In this document: positions 1 to 12,149 of the stretch, in pieces
Layout: each line of letters opens with the position of its first letter
How positions within the stretch are numbered: the stretch's first letter is position 1
DNA from: Hybos culiciformis
Taxonomy: Eukaryota; Arthropoda; Insecta; Diptera; Hybotidae
Assembly (NCBI GenBank): GCA_964007475.1
Contig: CAXFZM010000129.1
Span: forward strand, 32,010-96,009
Length of the DNA stretch: 64,000 nt
Reading direction: 5' to 3'
Position numbers and translations under genes: made by a program
The notes under the pieces: generated by a model
Databases searched by the model: none
What the model saw: only the letters and a program-made list of their open reading frames with translations
Told to the model about the DNA's origin: nothing

Positions 1-150
1 AAGGGCGATCAAAGGAGTATAAGTCAATTTTTTACAAGAACGAAATACATACATTATTTCTTTGAAGGGCGATCATAGGAAAATAAGTCAATTTTTTACA
101 AAAACCAAATATATACATTATTAAATATACCAATTGATCGCCCTTCAAAG
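1..150. repeat. 64-bp direct repeat plus short inverted copy
   Basis: Two imperfect 64-bp units lie head to tail at 1-64 and 65-128. Each starts with AAGGGCGATCA and shares TAAGTCAATTTTTTACA. At 136-150 the first bases come back inverted (GATCGCCCTTCAAAG). This looks like the end of a repeat-bearing element cut by the window edge. No coding potential is visible. Confidence 0.75.
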
Positions 151-220
151 ATATAATATGCGATTTTGACCATACAACAATGAAAGGCATATGGAACATG
201 GACGCTACCTTCATCTACCT

Positions 221-446
221 TCATCTAGCAAAAAATATATATGGCAAAGTTAAAAAAGAAGGACTCCGAATTGCATATATTATATTTATTATACATTATA
301 TATTATATTATATATACATACGCATATTATATTATATATGTTCTGCCAGTGCGCTCATCATTTCAAAATTTGGGTCTTTTTTAAATTATTTCATCTAGCA
401 AAAATTTTTTTTTGGCAAAGTTCGAAAGGAAGGACTCCAAATTACG
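221..446 (+). repeat. Two ~57-bp direct repeats (221-279, 391-446)
   Basis: The segment beginning TCATCTAGCAAAAA and containing GGCAAAGTT and AAGGACTCC occurs twice in the same orientation, about 110 bp apart with AT-rich sequence between. Family unknown. The small open frame over this stretch (180-398) is low complexity and is not called as a gene. Confidence 0.6.
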
Positions 447-752
447 TTTATTAACGATATGGAATTTCAGAAAGCAATCCGAATGCTGGTGGCCCTGTCA
501 TTTTTGAAACCTGATGACATTTCCGATTTGTTCATGAAAATTTGAGAATGCTATCCGGGAAAGAGTTTAAGAAATATATATATATGTATTTTGAAAATAC
601 ACATATAAAACAATCGATCTTTTCCCTCCAACGACATGGACAAACCTTTAAAAAAAATTTGTAATTCTGCATTTTCAATGATTTACCTACATTTTTAGAT
701 TAATTCATCTCGTAAAATATTATAAAGACTACTAACTTTATGGTTTTATGTA

Positions 753-1131
753 TGGTACGGTGAATGTACGAATTCCGGGGAATGTGAGTTTAAAACCAGT
801 AATTTTAATATTACATTACATTTACCGGCCCGATTGGCTCCATTTTTGTGTAGGGCGTATAGGGTTTACCGTTATCCAAAATAGGATGGTGCGGGGTGGC
901 GGACGGGCGAACTGGTGGTCGGTCAGTTGAATTTGCGGCGCGCGCCGTAAAATCCACTGGCCGACCACCAGTTCGCCCGCCCGCCACCCCGCACCGCCCT
1001 ATTTGGATAAGGGGTAAACCCCCTACGCCGTACATAAAAATGGGGCCAATCGGGCCGGTAAATGTACTGTAATATTAACATTTACCAAAAGTAAACTCAC
1101 ATTCCCTGGAATTCGTACATTCACCGTAACA
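753..1131. mobile_element. 379-bp GC-rich foldback element (MITE) with TA duplication
   Basis: The sequence is one near-perfect palindrome. The ends read TGGTACGGTGAATGTACG and, from the other side, TGTTACGGTGAATGTACG. The arms stay complementary up to a centre at 941/942 (CGGCGCGCGCCG). A TA dinucleotide flanks both ends (751-752 and 1132-1133), as for Tc1/mariner-type insertions. The middle is strongly GC-rich in an otherwise AT-rich region. It codes for nothing; open frames over it on both strands are a by-product of the palindrome. It is presumably a non-autonomous element moved by a transposase encoded elsewhere. Confidence 0.85.
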
Positions 1132-1701
1132 TATACACACATTTACATATTTTTTTTACTATAAATATCTTCTTTCTTCTTAAAATATATAAAACTTAAA
1201 GTATGTTTGTTTGTCTGCTTATATGTTACCGCTCAATCGATCAAACTTACACCATTTCTTTACCTCGGGTCGTGGGTTATTAGAGGCTATTTTAAAACCT
1301 GGTTGGAGTCCGATTTCATTCAAGTTTTGTACATAAAAAGAGGAAATGATCAAAAACACAAATCTGGTTTGGTTTGGAAACCTGTTCATTCGATGAATAA
1401 GTAAAAATGATAAATCTTAATTCCCCGTAGATAGTTTTCTCCAAATTTATAAAATAACTGGCTTTTAAAATTCTCTATAAACCTGATAACAAAAATTCCA
1501 CTTGCAAAAGTAAAAGTCAGAGTCGTAGCTAGTATATTTATAAATCACAGTGAATAAATACACTGCGAATTGCGTGTTCTGGGGTTTATTTCCAACATTC
1601 TAGGATTTTTCTGCAATATTCTAACGAAAACTTACTAAATTTTTTCAAAAAAAAAAGTAAATTTTTTCATAAAAAAGTGAGTTTTGTAAAACGAAAAAAC
1701 T
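1132..1701. other. Unassigned AT-rich stretch
   Basis: No gene, RNA or clear repeat is seen here. An open frame at 1207-1404 has no recognisable domain. Confidence 0.5.
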
Positions 1702-2218
1702 GGTCAAATGTCGGATTGTCAAATGTCAGATTGTCAAATGTCACATTGTCAAATGTCCGTTGTCAAATGTCATATTGTCAAATGTCCGTTGGCAAATGTC
1801 CGATTGGCAAATGTCCGTTGGCAAATGTAGGATTGGCAAATGTCCGTTGGCAAATGTAGAATTGGCAAATGTCCGTTGGAAAATGTAGAATTAGCAAATG
1901 TCAGATTGTCAAATGTCAGATTGTCAAATGTCAGATTGTCAAATGTCATATTGTCAAATGTCATATTGTCAAATGTCATATTGTCAAATGTCAGATTGTC
2001 AAAAGTCAGATTGTCAAATGTCAGATTGTCAAATGTCAGATTGTCAAATGTCGGATTGTCAAATGTCATATTTTCAAATGTCAGATTGTCAAATGTCAGA
2101 TTGTCAAATGTCAGATTGTCAAATGTCAGATTGTCAAATGTCAGATTGTCAAATGTCAGATTGTCGAATGTCCGTGGGCAAATGTCAGATTGGCAAATGT
2201 CTTTTGGGCAACTGTCTG
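1702..2218 (+). repeat. 15-bp minisatellite, about 34 copies
   Basis: Tandem units of the type TTGTCAAATGTCAGA run without interruption, with variants (CATA, CCGT, CGGA) and a TTGGCAAATGTCCG subtype at both edges. The unit is a multiple of 3 and contains no stop codon in several frames, so long open frames appear on both strands, giving pentapeptide repeats such as NVRLS (+) or FDNLT (-). There is no supporting start context or non-repeat coding flank, so these frames are treated as artefacts of the repeat. Confidence 0.9.
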
Positions 2219-3852
2219 TCCCCCTATTATTAAATATCAAAAGAAATATAAATATTTGAGGTCACAAGTCGTTAGAACCGTCCTATCAGGAGAACGAATT
2301 AATATAGCTATTATAATAATAATTAAAAACAAACAACGATATTGATACTGGCTCAAAAATTTGAATTAATTTTTATTATATCTCAGTTAAAAATAAGCTC
2401 ATCCAGTCGGAGAAAAATGTTTTACATTCCACTGTTACAAGTAAGAATTAGAGGCAAATTTCGACTTTATAAGAAAAATTTTGAAAAATCTACGCGGCTC
2501 ACTTTTTTGAGATATTTTTAAGCTACGATTCTATTGAAATCGACTTATTTATAAGAGCATTTCTAAGAACAGTCTATTTCGGTCTAGTGATACGAAATTT
2601 GAGTTTTGGATAATTTAACCCATGTGTTTTATATTTTTGTGATAAATGAAATTGGAAAAAGCTTGGTAACAGGAAACTTAGTAAAAAAAACTAATTGAGT
2701 CTAGGTAAAAAAGTCTGATTACTTTTTGACAGAACTTTCTATTTTCAAATTTTTAAAGAGTTTCATTTTTAGGTTTTTGTTAAATTTTTCAGTGGTGTAA
2801 GACTGTAAGATATCGATTTTTTTAATTTTATTGCTAGTGATGATTGTTTGTTCAATTCAAATAAATAAAATAAAAATTACTTTTTATTGACCACATTATT
2901 ATAATGTTCTATAGATATTTATTACCACATATTGTCATATTTTCTATAAATACAAAATATATTTAACAAAAAATTAATATTTTTTTTTCTTAAATTTAGA
3001 AAGGTACATTTTGCAAATTTAATGCTATATTTTTCTTAAATTATATTTATAAATAAAAATCGTGTTAAATTTTTTATTTAATTGTTAAATTTTTTATTTA
3101 ATTAGTTTTTATAAAAAGTTTCATTCTATAATTCAATCAAGGCCTTGCATACACAACAACTAGACAAATTTAAAAACCATGATTTACAGTTAATATACCA
3201 TGGTTAAATAGTCAATAATACAATTATTTTTTAAATGATGAGAAATTAAAAAAAAAATATTATTGTGACACGTATACAAAAAGAAACCATAATCTTACAA
3301 TCTTAAGAACACCGAACACAATTGTCTTTCAAAATTGAAAAAATGTTAATTTGTAATACACAAAAATAAATTATTCAAACTAACATCAACGATTGTTAAA
3401 ATTAATCTCTCTCTCAAATTTCGAAGTACACGTTCAATCTGACAATTAGATTTAGATTTAAGATTTAGGCAATCGATGTTTTAAGAATAGATGTTATGTG
3501 TGAACGTCCCATTAACATATAACTTTAGTATCGAAAACAGATATACCCGTCCACTTATTATTAGTTTGCAAATTACTATATTGGGAAAGTAATATTAAAG
3601 ATACAGTAAAATGTTTTATTATGTTGCAACTAATTATTTTCCACATATATCTCGACTAATTTTGAACTAGTTTTTCCATCTATACACAGGAAAGATAAAA
3701 AAGACAGGAATTTTTAAAATTCTGAATATATTGAATTGGGTTGACTTTCGAACTAAAACTTTGGGAATAACATATTGGCTTCTTGTAAAATTTAAATTTT
3801 AGAACTTTGTTTATAAGTTCAGAAAATTTAATCCAATTAAATATATGATTTT
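2219..3852. other. Unassigned AT-rich stretch
   Basis: About 1.6 kb of AT-rich sequence with no open frame of note, no tRNA-like fold and no clear inverted repeat. Confidence 0.5.
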
Positions 3853-3952
3853 AGTCAGCTCTAAGCACCGCTAATTTCCCGATTTAGGGGCAAAAATCGC
3901 ATAATGTAGTTAATCTTTTGCATTAGTAAAATTTACTATTACTCTAAAATAC
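3853..3952 (+). repeat. ~100-bp dispersed repeat, copy 1
   Basis: This stretch is an inverted copy of 14104-14204, roughly 90% identical by eye. Both contain CTAATTTCCCGATTTAGG and AGATTAACTACATTATG, or their complements. The two copies face each other across 10.2 kb. Family unknown. Confidence 0.75.
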
Positions 3953-5236
3953 TGTTCCACGTCAGAACCGTCGGGTCCAAATGAGCAACGCCTGCATTGC
4001 GGAATGAAGGTCGCCGGATTCCTTCACCCACAACTAAAAATTTATTGTTCGATGATCATTTTAAATATTTATTTAATTTATTTTCTGAAAATACGTATTG
4101 TGTTAGAACTAACATTGAAAATTGTAAGGATAGTACCAACTTTTATTACAAAACTACGGGTCAAATACTTTATTGTTATTAGAGATAAGGATCAAAACAT
4201 TTAAAATAAAATGGCACAGCAATAAAGATATATTCATGTTTACGGCACAGTTTCTCTCTTGAATCTTGAAAAGTTTTTGAAACCAGAGACTTGTAGAATG
4301 CTATACAACAACGATTTAAAAGATGAATATATAAATTTGACTTTGGGCGCCCAAGTAAGACCAAGTAGTGGAGAGGGTGGCAGCTTCCACTGCTTGCATG
4401 ATGCCACCACTGACGTATTTTAACATTCTATCAGTGTCATTACCTAATTTGAAAGTGATATCGACGTCAAAAGAACAGTTGTCACTTTTTATCTACTTCT
4501 GGAGTGGACAGACGCAATAACACATTTTTTACTGAGCAAATCCTGAATTATTATTTTCCAAAACGTTGAAAATTAAAAATTGTGTTTTTATCCTGTGCTC
4601 ATAAAGTGAACTTTTTTATCAGCAATTCAAGATAAATATTTCAGTTGTGCAACAATTTCATTTAATTTACATATTCCAAACAGAATTAAAAATATATTAT
4701 GAATTGGCAATTTTTTTTAATTTATTTTCCAAAATTGCGTCAAAATGTAGGTTTCCACCTTTATTCGCTTGCAGGTTGCCACCTTGAGGAAAGCGCTGAT
4801 GACGGTATGATTTGTTTGAAGAAAATGCTGGAAGTAGACAGAAATCTATTATGTGCCACGAATGAAAAGGAGCTGTTCACGCGAAATGTGTTTCAGTAAT
4901 AAAACTTGCTCGAATTCTAATTCTGATGAAGATTTGGAATGATTCCATAACATATTGCAATTTTATTTTTCATGTCAATTTTCAGTAATTTCTTTATGTT
5001 TACAGCCACTGTGTGCAAGTGAAATTCTATAAATTTTAATACATTTCTAAATGAGAAATTTTTCAGTTTCAGTTTTTCTGCATTTTCAGCAATTTTTCAA
5101 AGGGTGGCCACCTGGAAGCCCAAATTTCAAGACTTCGATTTTAGATACGTTTGAAAAATTGCTATATAATTTTTCTTTTTTGAGAATTCAAATGATTTCT
5201 AGCTCAGGATTAAAGCTTTTAACTTCGTCATTCCAA
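3953..5236. other. Unassigned stretch with small unrecognised frames
   Basis: The base composition is a little richer than the surroundings at 3965-4030, 4340-4440 and 4740-4900. Small open frames exist at 3997-4182 and 4699-4899, but none has a domain I recognise. They could be scraps of decayed elements. Confidence 0.4.
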
Positions 5237-5244
5237 CGCATATA

Positions 5245-5613
5245 CAGGCCCGGTTTTAGGCGTAGGCGACGTTTTTCTAGTAGGGCGGCATTTTCGAAAT
5301 TTTAGAATTTTTTTTTTAATTTGAATTTCTGTTTAGATTTCTCAAGTTGTGCGGATTTAATAGTAATGATGTTTCCACTTTCCATGCCGTGTATGCTTCT
5401 ATTTTTTTTTGAGTTAATATCGGTGGTACATGCTTTTTCATGAACATTTTTATTCAGTTCAAAGCAACTTGTTTGATTTTTTTTAGTACATATTAAAGTT
5501 TAAAATAAAAAATATAAATTTTCCTTTATAAAAAAATTGTTAAATTTTTTTTATTTTTATGGCGGCAAATTTGCATTTCGCCTACATATATAAAACTGCT
5601 AGAACCGGCCCTG
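5245..5613. mobile_element. 369-bp non-autonomous hAT element (MITE)
   Basis: The ends read CAGGCCCGGTTTTAGG on the left and, inverted, CAGGGCCGGTTCTAGC on the right. The element is flanked by a perfect 8-bp direct repeat CGCATATA (5237-5244 and 5614-5621). Ends beginning CAG and an 8-bp target duplication are diagnostic of the hAT superfamily. The interior is AT-rich and non-coding, so mobilisation would need a hAT transposase in trans. Confidence 0.88.
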
Positions 5614-5731
5614 CGCATATACTATATGAACAATACGTTCATTTTATAACGAGTTATGATAAAAAAAAGCTATGGGGTGGCAACCAGCAAACCTCTCCCC
5701 TATTAGTATATTACATATACGATAACAATTC

Positions 5732-6335
5732 GTCGACCCAAAATTATAATGTCGTATCTGCAAAAACTATGTTTCGAGAAAATCAACTTTAAAGTTTAGA
5801 ACGCTCGGAATAAAAATTGAGCCGAAAAACTTTTTAATTTTTTTTCGTAATTCGCCTCAATAATATTTCTAGATTTGTGTCTTAAAAACATATTTTATGC
5901 TACCAAGTAATAACAGACTTTTTTTAACTTCTTTATAATACTGAAAATTTTTATTCAAATATTTATTTTTTCAAGTATATTTTAAACACATAAAATGATC
6001 TTTTACAACTTTTAAGAATCAAGAGACAATTATTTATTTTAAAGCCAAATTATATATAGAAATAGCAGTTACGACATTATAATATTGAATTTTTTTTATT
6101 GATATTTTACATACAATTCTGTCGTAAATGACATCATTTTGTTGGTTACGACATTATAATATTTGATCTTTTTTAGGTCATTTACGACATAATCGACACT
6201 GAATATCTCGGGAACCATTAAAGATACAGCAACGTGGATAAGACAGATCGAAAGATTATCTCGAAAAATATAAAGATCAATTCTTAACTCATTTTCGCAA
6301 AAAATGCAGATACGACATTATAATTTTGGGCCGAC
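5732..6335. mobile_element. ~604-bp MITE-like element with ~31-bp terminal inverted repeats
   Basis: The left end (GTCGACCCAAAATTATAATG, continuing to about 5762) is repeated inverted at 6304-6335. Inside, the motif TACGACATTATAAT recurs in both orientations around 6070-6180. There is no coding sequence. No convincing target duplication is seen, so the superfamily is not assigned. Confidence 0.7.
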
Positions 6336-7224
6336 AAAATTACTAAACCATGTAATGTATTTAGTAGATTTTAAATTTAAATACAACTTAAATAAATAAA
6401 TCTAGTTTATTAATTCAAAATAAAAAATGTTGGTACGAACAATTTTTATTCTAAATTCCTTTCTATGATACAAAAAAAAATTTTTAGAAACTTTTGATCT
6501 AATTTAATTTAATTATTTAATCTAACATAGAGAAAAAACATATTATAAAATGCATTAGACTCATGTTATAAAATCTTGTACAAAAATTTTTTTTTTGTAA
6601 CTCAAAATCTTAATTGTTAATCAAATAATTTATCCTTGGCGGAAAATATTTCTTTATTTTATTTAATTTTGATAATATCGGAAATTACATAAAAAAAATA
6701 AAACTTAAACTTATAATAATAGAATGATATTAAAACAGCATGTAAGTTCTATTCAATTATGAAAAACAAAAAAAAACTACAAAGTAATTCATATACTATT
6801 CTTTTCTTTTTTTTTTCTGGAAAATTAAATATTTTTAAATTGATATTTTTTATTTTAATTAAAAACTTCCCATATATTAAAAAAAAAATAAATTAAAGTA
6901 CATGACCTTTTTCGTAAAAATACGCTTTAATGCTTATCTTAAAATTTTTCATTGAAATAGATTTAAAATAACGAATTATTATTAAATTTTGTTGTAATTT
7001 TTTTTTTGTTTTAAGAGTTAACGTTTTATTATATAATTGAATTTACCATATGTACAAAGTATATATAATTGAATGACATATCCTATACGATATATATATT
7101 CCAATTATTTCCATTACAGATTAGATTAAAAATAAAAAAAAACACACGAAGCAGTCATAGAACTGCCGACAGAAGTTAATACTTAAAAGATTTAAACTAT
7201 GAAATAACAGTGACTACCTATTTA
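6336..7224. other. Unassigned AT-rich stretch
   Basis: Runs of A and T dominate. No gene or structured repeat is seen. Confidence 0.5.
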
Positions 7225-8200
7225 TAACAGAGCTACCTATTTTGAAAAAAAAAACGTCATATATTTTGCTCCGGCACGACCTAACCGTAGCTCCCCACCC
7301 AAAAATTTTTTTTCAGGTAATATTAATTTCACCGGAGCTGCCTATTTTGAAAAAAAAATTTTTTTTTCGTATATTTTGCTCCGGCACGACCTAACAGTAG
7401 CTGCCTACCCAAAAATTTTTTTGAAGGTAATATTAATTTCACCGGAGCTACCTATTTTGAAAAAAAAATTTTTCGTATATTTTGCTCCGGCACGACCTAA
7501 CCGTAGCTCCCCACCCAAAAATTTTTTTTCAGGTAATATTAATTTCACCGGAGCTACCTATTTTGAAAAAAAAAAAATTTTTTTCGTATATTTTGCTCCG
7601 GCACGATCTAACCGTAGCTCCCTACCCAAAAATATTTTTGCAGGTAATATTAATTTCACCGAAGCTACCTATTTTGAAAAAAAAAAATTTCGTATTTTGC
7701 TCCGGCACGACCTAACCGTAGCTCCCCACCCAAAAATTTTTTTTTGGGTAATATTAATTTCATTTGAGGAAAAAAAAAAGTTTTTGTACATTTTGAGCCG
7801 TGACAACCCTAACCGCAGCTCCCTAGCCAAAATTTTTGGTCAGGTAATCTTTATTTGACCGAAGCTATGTATTTTGAAAAAAAAAATTTTTTGTAAATTT
7901 TGAGCCGGGACAACCCTAACCGTAGCTCCGTAACCAAAATTTTTGGTCAGATAGTCTTTATTACACCGAAGCTACCTATTTTGAAAACATTTTTTTTTGT
8001 AAATTTTGATCCTGGACGAGCCGGGACCGTAGCTCCCTACTCAAAATTGTTGGTCAGCTAATCACCAGAGCTACCTATTTTCATGATTTTTTTTTTTATA
8101 AATTTTGAGCCGGGACAACCTTAACCACAGCTCTCTAGCCAAAGTTTTTGTTCAGGTAATCTTTATTTGACCGAAGCTACCTATTTTGAAAAAAAAAATT
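7225..8200 (+). repeat. Tandem satellite, ~9 units of ~105-112 bp
   Basis: Each unit carries ATTTTGCTCCGGCACGACC or the variant TTTTGAGCCGGGACAACC, then TAACCGTAGCTCC, a T-run, GGTAATATTAATTTCACCG and GAGCTACCTATTTTGAAAA. Units begin near 7258, 7369, 7473, 7585, 7693, 7785, 7892, 7999 and 8097. The first five form one subtype (CTCCGGCACGACC) and the last four another (GAGCCGGGACAACC), so the array shows a sharp change of subfamily. Open frames across it (7376-7858, 7482-7715) follow the repeat and are not called genes. Confidence 0.9.
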
Positions 8201-8553
8201 TTAATTTTAAATAATTTGTAAACGAAAGATTTTTAAAAAATAATTTGAATTTAAATTTTTCGCGCCAAATTATTTTGTTTTTATAAATGACAAAAATGAT
8301 TATTGAGTGGAATTATTTTTTTGAGTATTGAAACGTCAAAAAACCATGTCGTTTCGAATTCGAATGAGTCTCCGAAAATAAATTTTTACCCTCTACAGAA
8401 TAACTCAATTATATCATACAACGCCGCTAAAGAAGTATTAACTTCAAAAAAAAATTTAATTTAACCACAAATAAAAATAATTGCTATTAATAATTAGAAA
8501 TATGTAATGCGGTTAGGTTCTTTTTTTGCCCGAAAAATCTTATTCCCAAATTA
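8201..8553. other. Unassigned AT-rich stretch
   Basis: Nothing recognisable between the satellite and the foldback element. Confidence 0.5.
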
Positions 8554-8555
8554 TA

Positions 8556-8823
8556 CGAGCCCTGCATCATAAGACCTCGTACGAGTTTTTTTTTTTGAGT
8601 TTGTTCTACTTTTTTCCAGTTTTCTCTAGTTTTGTATTTTTTTCGTTTAAACCAACCTTTTTTTCTCAATAAATAACAATTTAAAAAATTTTTTTTTATA
8701 AAGACCAAAAACTCCTAAAAAAGGTTGGTTTAAACGAAAAAAATACAAAACTGGAGAAAACTGGAAAAAAGTAGAACAAACTCAAAAAAAAAACCCGTAC
8801 GAGGTCTTATGATGCAGGGCTCG
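8556..8823. mobile_element. 268-bp foldback MITE with TA flanks
   Basis: The arms are near-perfect inverted repeats of over 100 bp each. The outer ends read CGAGCCCTGCATCATAAGAC, and the arms include AAGGTTGGTTTAAACG. They are separated by a short AT-rich loop (about 8665-8723). TA stands on both sides (8554-8555, 8824-8825), which fits a Tc1/mariner-type non-autonomous element. An open frame within it (8487-8708) is a by-product. Confidence 0.82.
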
Positions 8824-8825
8824 TA

Positions 8826-11800
8826 TTGTAATTTGGTTGATATGTATTTTAAGTGAATGTATTTTTTTTGTAACAATGTAAAAGCAATTTATTAACCATT
8901 TAAATATTTAATGAAAATATAATCAAGGTGATTTATTGTTAATTAACATACTACAACATTAAAAACATTAAATATATTGATTGTATAATAAAAAAGAAGA
9001 TTTCATGTCTTTAAATCTTTATTTTATACTTTTAATTTATTATAGTTTTTTTGTCACATTAATTCACGTCCAATTAATGCCCAAATAACTAGAAAAAACC
9101 TGGAAAATAAGATTAAGCAGGTTATTGTGTGTATGGAAGCACTATTATAAACCATTACAATAAGTTATTTCAAAACTAGTTGAGAAAGCTCGGTCGAACT
9201 TATATCAAAGCACTTAAATGTTTGTAATACACCACATAGCTATAAAATCATAAGTTTCAAAATTTTCTAATAGCCCCTGGCTTTTCCACAACCAGTCTGC
9301 TAAATAAACGATTCGGTTCAATGCTATAACATTTTAAGGATCTAATTATAACCATGTAAAGTCTCTACTCTAGGATTGTTAATTTTAAAATTGCAGCCAA
9401 ATCGGTCCAGCGGCATAGGCGTGATTGAAAACAGAGAAAAATAATTTCCGTTTTTAATAGGTTTTCGCAATTTTTCACGATTTTTCACAATTTTCTATGT
9501 TTATATGCTATTTCACAATTTTAATTAATTCCTCCTTATAATTAATAAATTAATGAACGCACGTGAACTTACAGTAATAAGGGTTTAATTAGCTTTCTAC
9601 AATTTTATAACCCCATATTTCTACGTGGACTGTATGCATGTAAATAGTAGCAAAATAATTAAAAAAAAAAATTAAAACAATTTTTATATTATTTTACTCT
9701 TGACGTTGTGTGTTTTTAAGTAACTCTTACGCTTAACCGGATTTAAAAAATCTCAATGAACAAATATTTCAAGGACAGAATGAATGCAGGAACGGGAATT
9801 TAAATGGCTAATTAATATAATATTTTATTAAGAACGTAAAAATATAATATGTAATATAAATATATAAATATTATGTTTTACCAATATTTTTGTAATTTAC
9901 TAGGTTTTCTGGTTTCATTATTGATATAATTGCACTTACCGTAATTCTTAAGAATTTTTAATTTAAATGTTAACTATATTTTATTTATTTTATTTTAATG
10001 CGGAATTATTTCTCTTTTTCAAAAGAATTTCAAAAACTAGAAAAACATAACAATTGCTTAGGATAGGGTTCGAGCTAAAAAAAAAAATCAAAAATATAAA
10101 GATAATAATTAGTTGCTTCCAGGTAACTAAAATTTGCATAAATTAAGAAAATAATTAAATGAAAAATGTATAATTATTCATATTATCTAAATATGTAGTC
10201 AGAACGGAACTAGAAAATATAAGTTTCATTTAATATTTAAAAAACAATTGGTTCAAAAATTACTCTAGAAAATAAGTAAAAATTTTATTTTGTTTTCGAA
10301 TAAATTTTTTCAACAAACAATACTAAAATTACAAAAACTATGAGTTCTCTTACCTTCAAGGGTTCTTACTTACTCAATGTTTTCGTTAGTATTTGAAATC
10401 AATAATTTACGGAAGAAATCAGTATACTTTCATTAAATAATAAAATTTTTGACACTGATTTTTATACTTGTTTTGGAACAATTTAGATAATACTGAAAGT
10501 TGACCATTGGTTTCAAGCTTTTTTGAAACGATTGTGATTACTTGAATTACTTCCGATAAAAAATTATTGAATCCATTTTTAATTCAGAAAATGACATTGC
10601 AAAAATGCAGCTTGTTTTTTCTAAATCTATCGAAACATTAATTGCATACTTAGTTAGTAATAGTTTGGAAAAGTTTAAAATATACTTGAATACCTTTCGA
10701 AAAGTAAGTAAGAATAATGAGTTCATCTTATAAGAGCGATAACAGACTTGTTAAAAGAAGATAGTAATGTAACTTCTAAGATTAGAATCAGAGATAACAT
10801 GATATTTACCAAAAAATCAAAAACCATGAACATATAAGAAACAGATATATTCAAATAACTGACTAAGTGAGATGAGATGACTATTTTTTCACATAAAACG
10901 ACTTCGTTCTATTTCTTACTGATGAAACGAATCACTTTATGTGTCATTTTACTCACCTAAAAAATATTACTATGAGATGTCATAATTTTTAATTCAAATT
11001 AATTTTATTTTAGTGGATTATTTATATGATAAAAAAAAAAAGTGGCAAGTAAAAACCCTTAGTTTCCTTCATTCATAATTACCAAAATACAAATATATGT
11101 AATTAAAAATAGCTTACATAAATTAAAATATATTTTTTTCTACATTTTATTTAAAATTGGTTCATAAAAACACAATATCGAATAATTTTCCAGATTACTT
11201 ATCTGAACTTTTCATCAAAATCGTTTTTCAGAATCATTTGGCGAGACCATTCCCTTCTCATTCACTCACTTTTTTGTACAACGAAATCTCAGTACAGAAA
11301 AATATTTTAAAATTTCACAGCGAGATCTCTTAAAATTCATAATTACATGGTCATAAATGAAAAGTTTGAATTTTGTTTTTTCAAAAAGGTTAAATTATGT
11401 GAAAGAATTCTTTTTTAATCGACTGGCAATCATCAATTAATTAAATCAAAAAATGTTCACACATTTTGAATATTTTTTTTAAAGTAGCCAGCATGATGCT
11501 CTATAAAAATTATTCATTTAATGAAAAGAATTTAAATGTGATTTTTTTTGTATGTACATGTCTCACTCCAACTATATAATGTACATATTATAATATACAT
11601 ATCTACATTTATGTATATTTATTCATATATGGAAGTAAAGACAGAAATAATGAAAAAAATTTAATGTTCAACAGCATTATGTTGACGTAAAAAATGATTA
11701 TGCTTTGAGGTAAATGAACACAGTTCTTTTACACTTTGTGTGTGATGCAAACCATAGTCCACTATTTGAAATATGTTGTTATTACTAACATTAAAAAACT

Positions 11801-12149
11801 TGCATGCTAACGGAGGCAAACTTTACAATATTATCATTATACTTTAAAAAAAACTTGTTTTGTAAAATATTTTTTAATAAGTTTGTTTTCTCGGGCTTGG
11901 ACCTTAATTAGTTTTTGTGAAGCCCGATATTGTACGTTTGAAATTAAAAAGTTTATAGAAAAAGGAAGTTAGTTCTCTGCCATTATGAAATACTTCATTG
12001 TTCATGTGACTACGGCTCTTTTTATAGGCCTTCATCCGAACATTAAAATAATAATCTTGAATTGTTTATCGATCATTGCTACAAATATTACTTTTAATAA
12101 ATTTTCAATTGACATCAGAATTTGTTAAAATTATCATTAAATTTGGTTA
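8826..12149. other. Long unassigned AT-rich stretch
   Basis: About 3.3 kb with no called gene. The only notable segment is a LINE-tail-like motif at 9397-9441 (listed separately). The rest holds A/T runs and TACATA-type simple sequence near 11580-11630. Confidence 0.5.
9397..9441 (+). repeat. LINE 3'-tail-like motif
   Basis: This segment (AAATCGGTCCAGCGGCATAG, then GGCGTGATTGAAAACAGAG) resembles the 3' tails of RTE-type LINEs in insects. A related segment lies inverted at 63562-63606. The family assignment is from memory of tail motifs and is tentative. Confidence 0.35.

Noticed and set aside
811..1035. Open frames on both strands over GC-rich sequence
   Set aside because: They result from the palindromic GC-rich MITE.
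1770..2259. Long open frames with pentapeptide repeats on both strands
   Set aside because: They are wholly inside the 15-bp minisatellite and exist in several frames at once; unit length 3n explains them.
7376..7858. 160-codon frame with repeated FAPARPNRSS-type units
   Set aside because: It follows the tandem satellite; later units shift frame, and no start context or domain is present.
7225..8200. CRISPR-like array
   Set aside because: Units are contiguous with no distinct spacers, and the context is eukaryotic.
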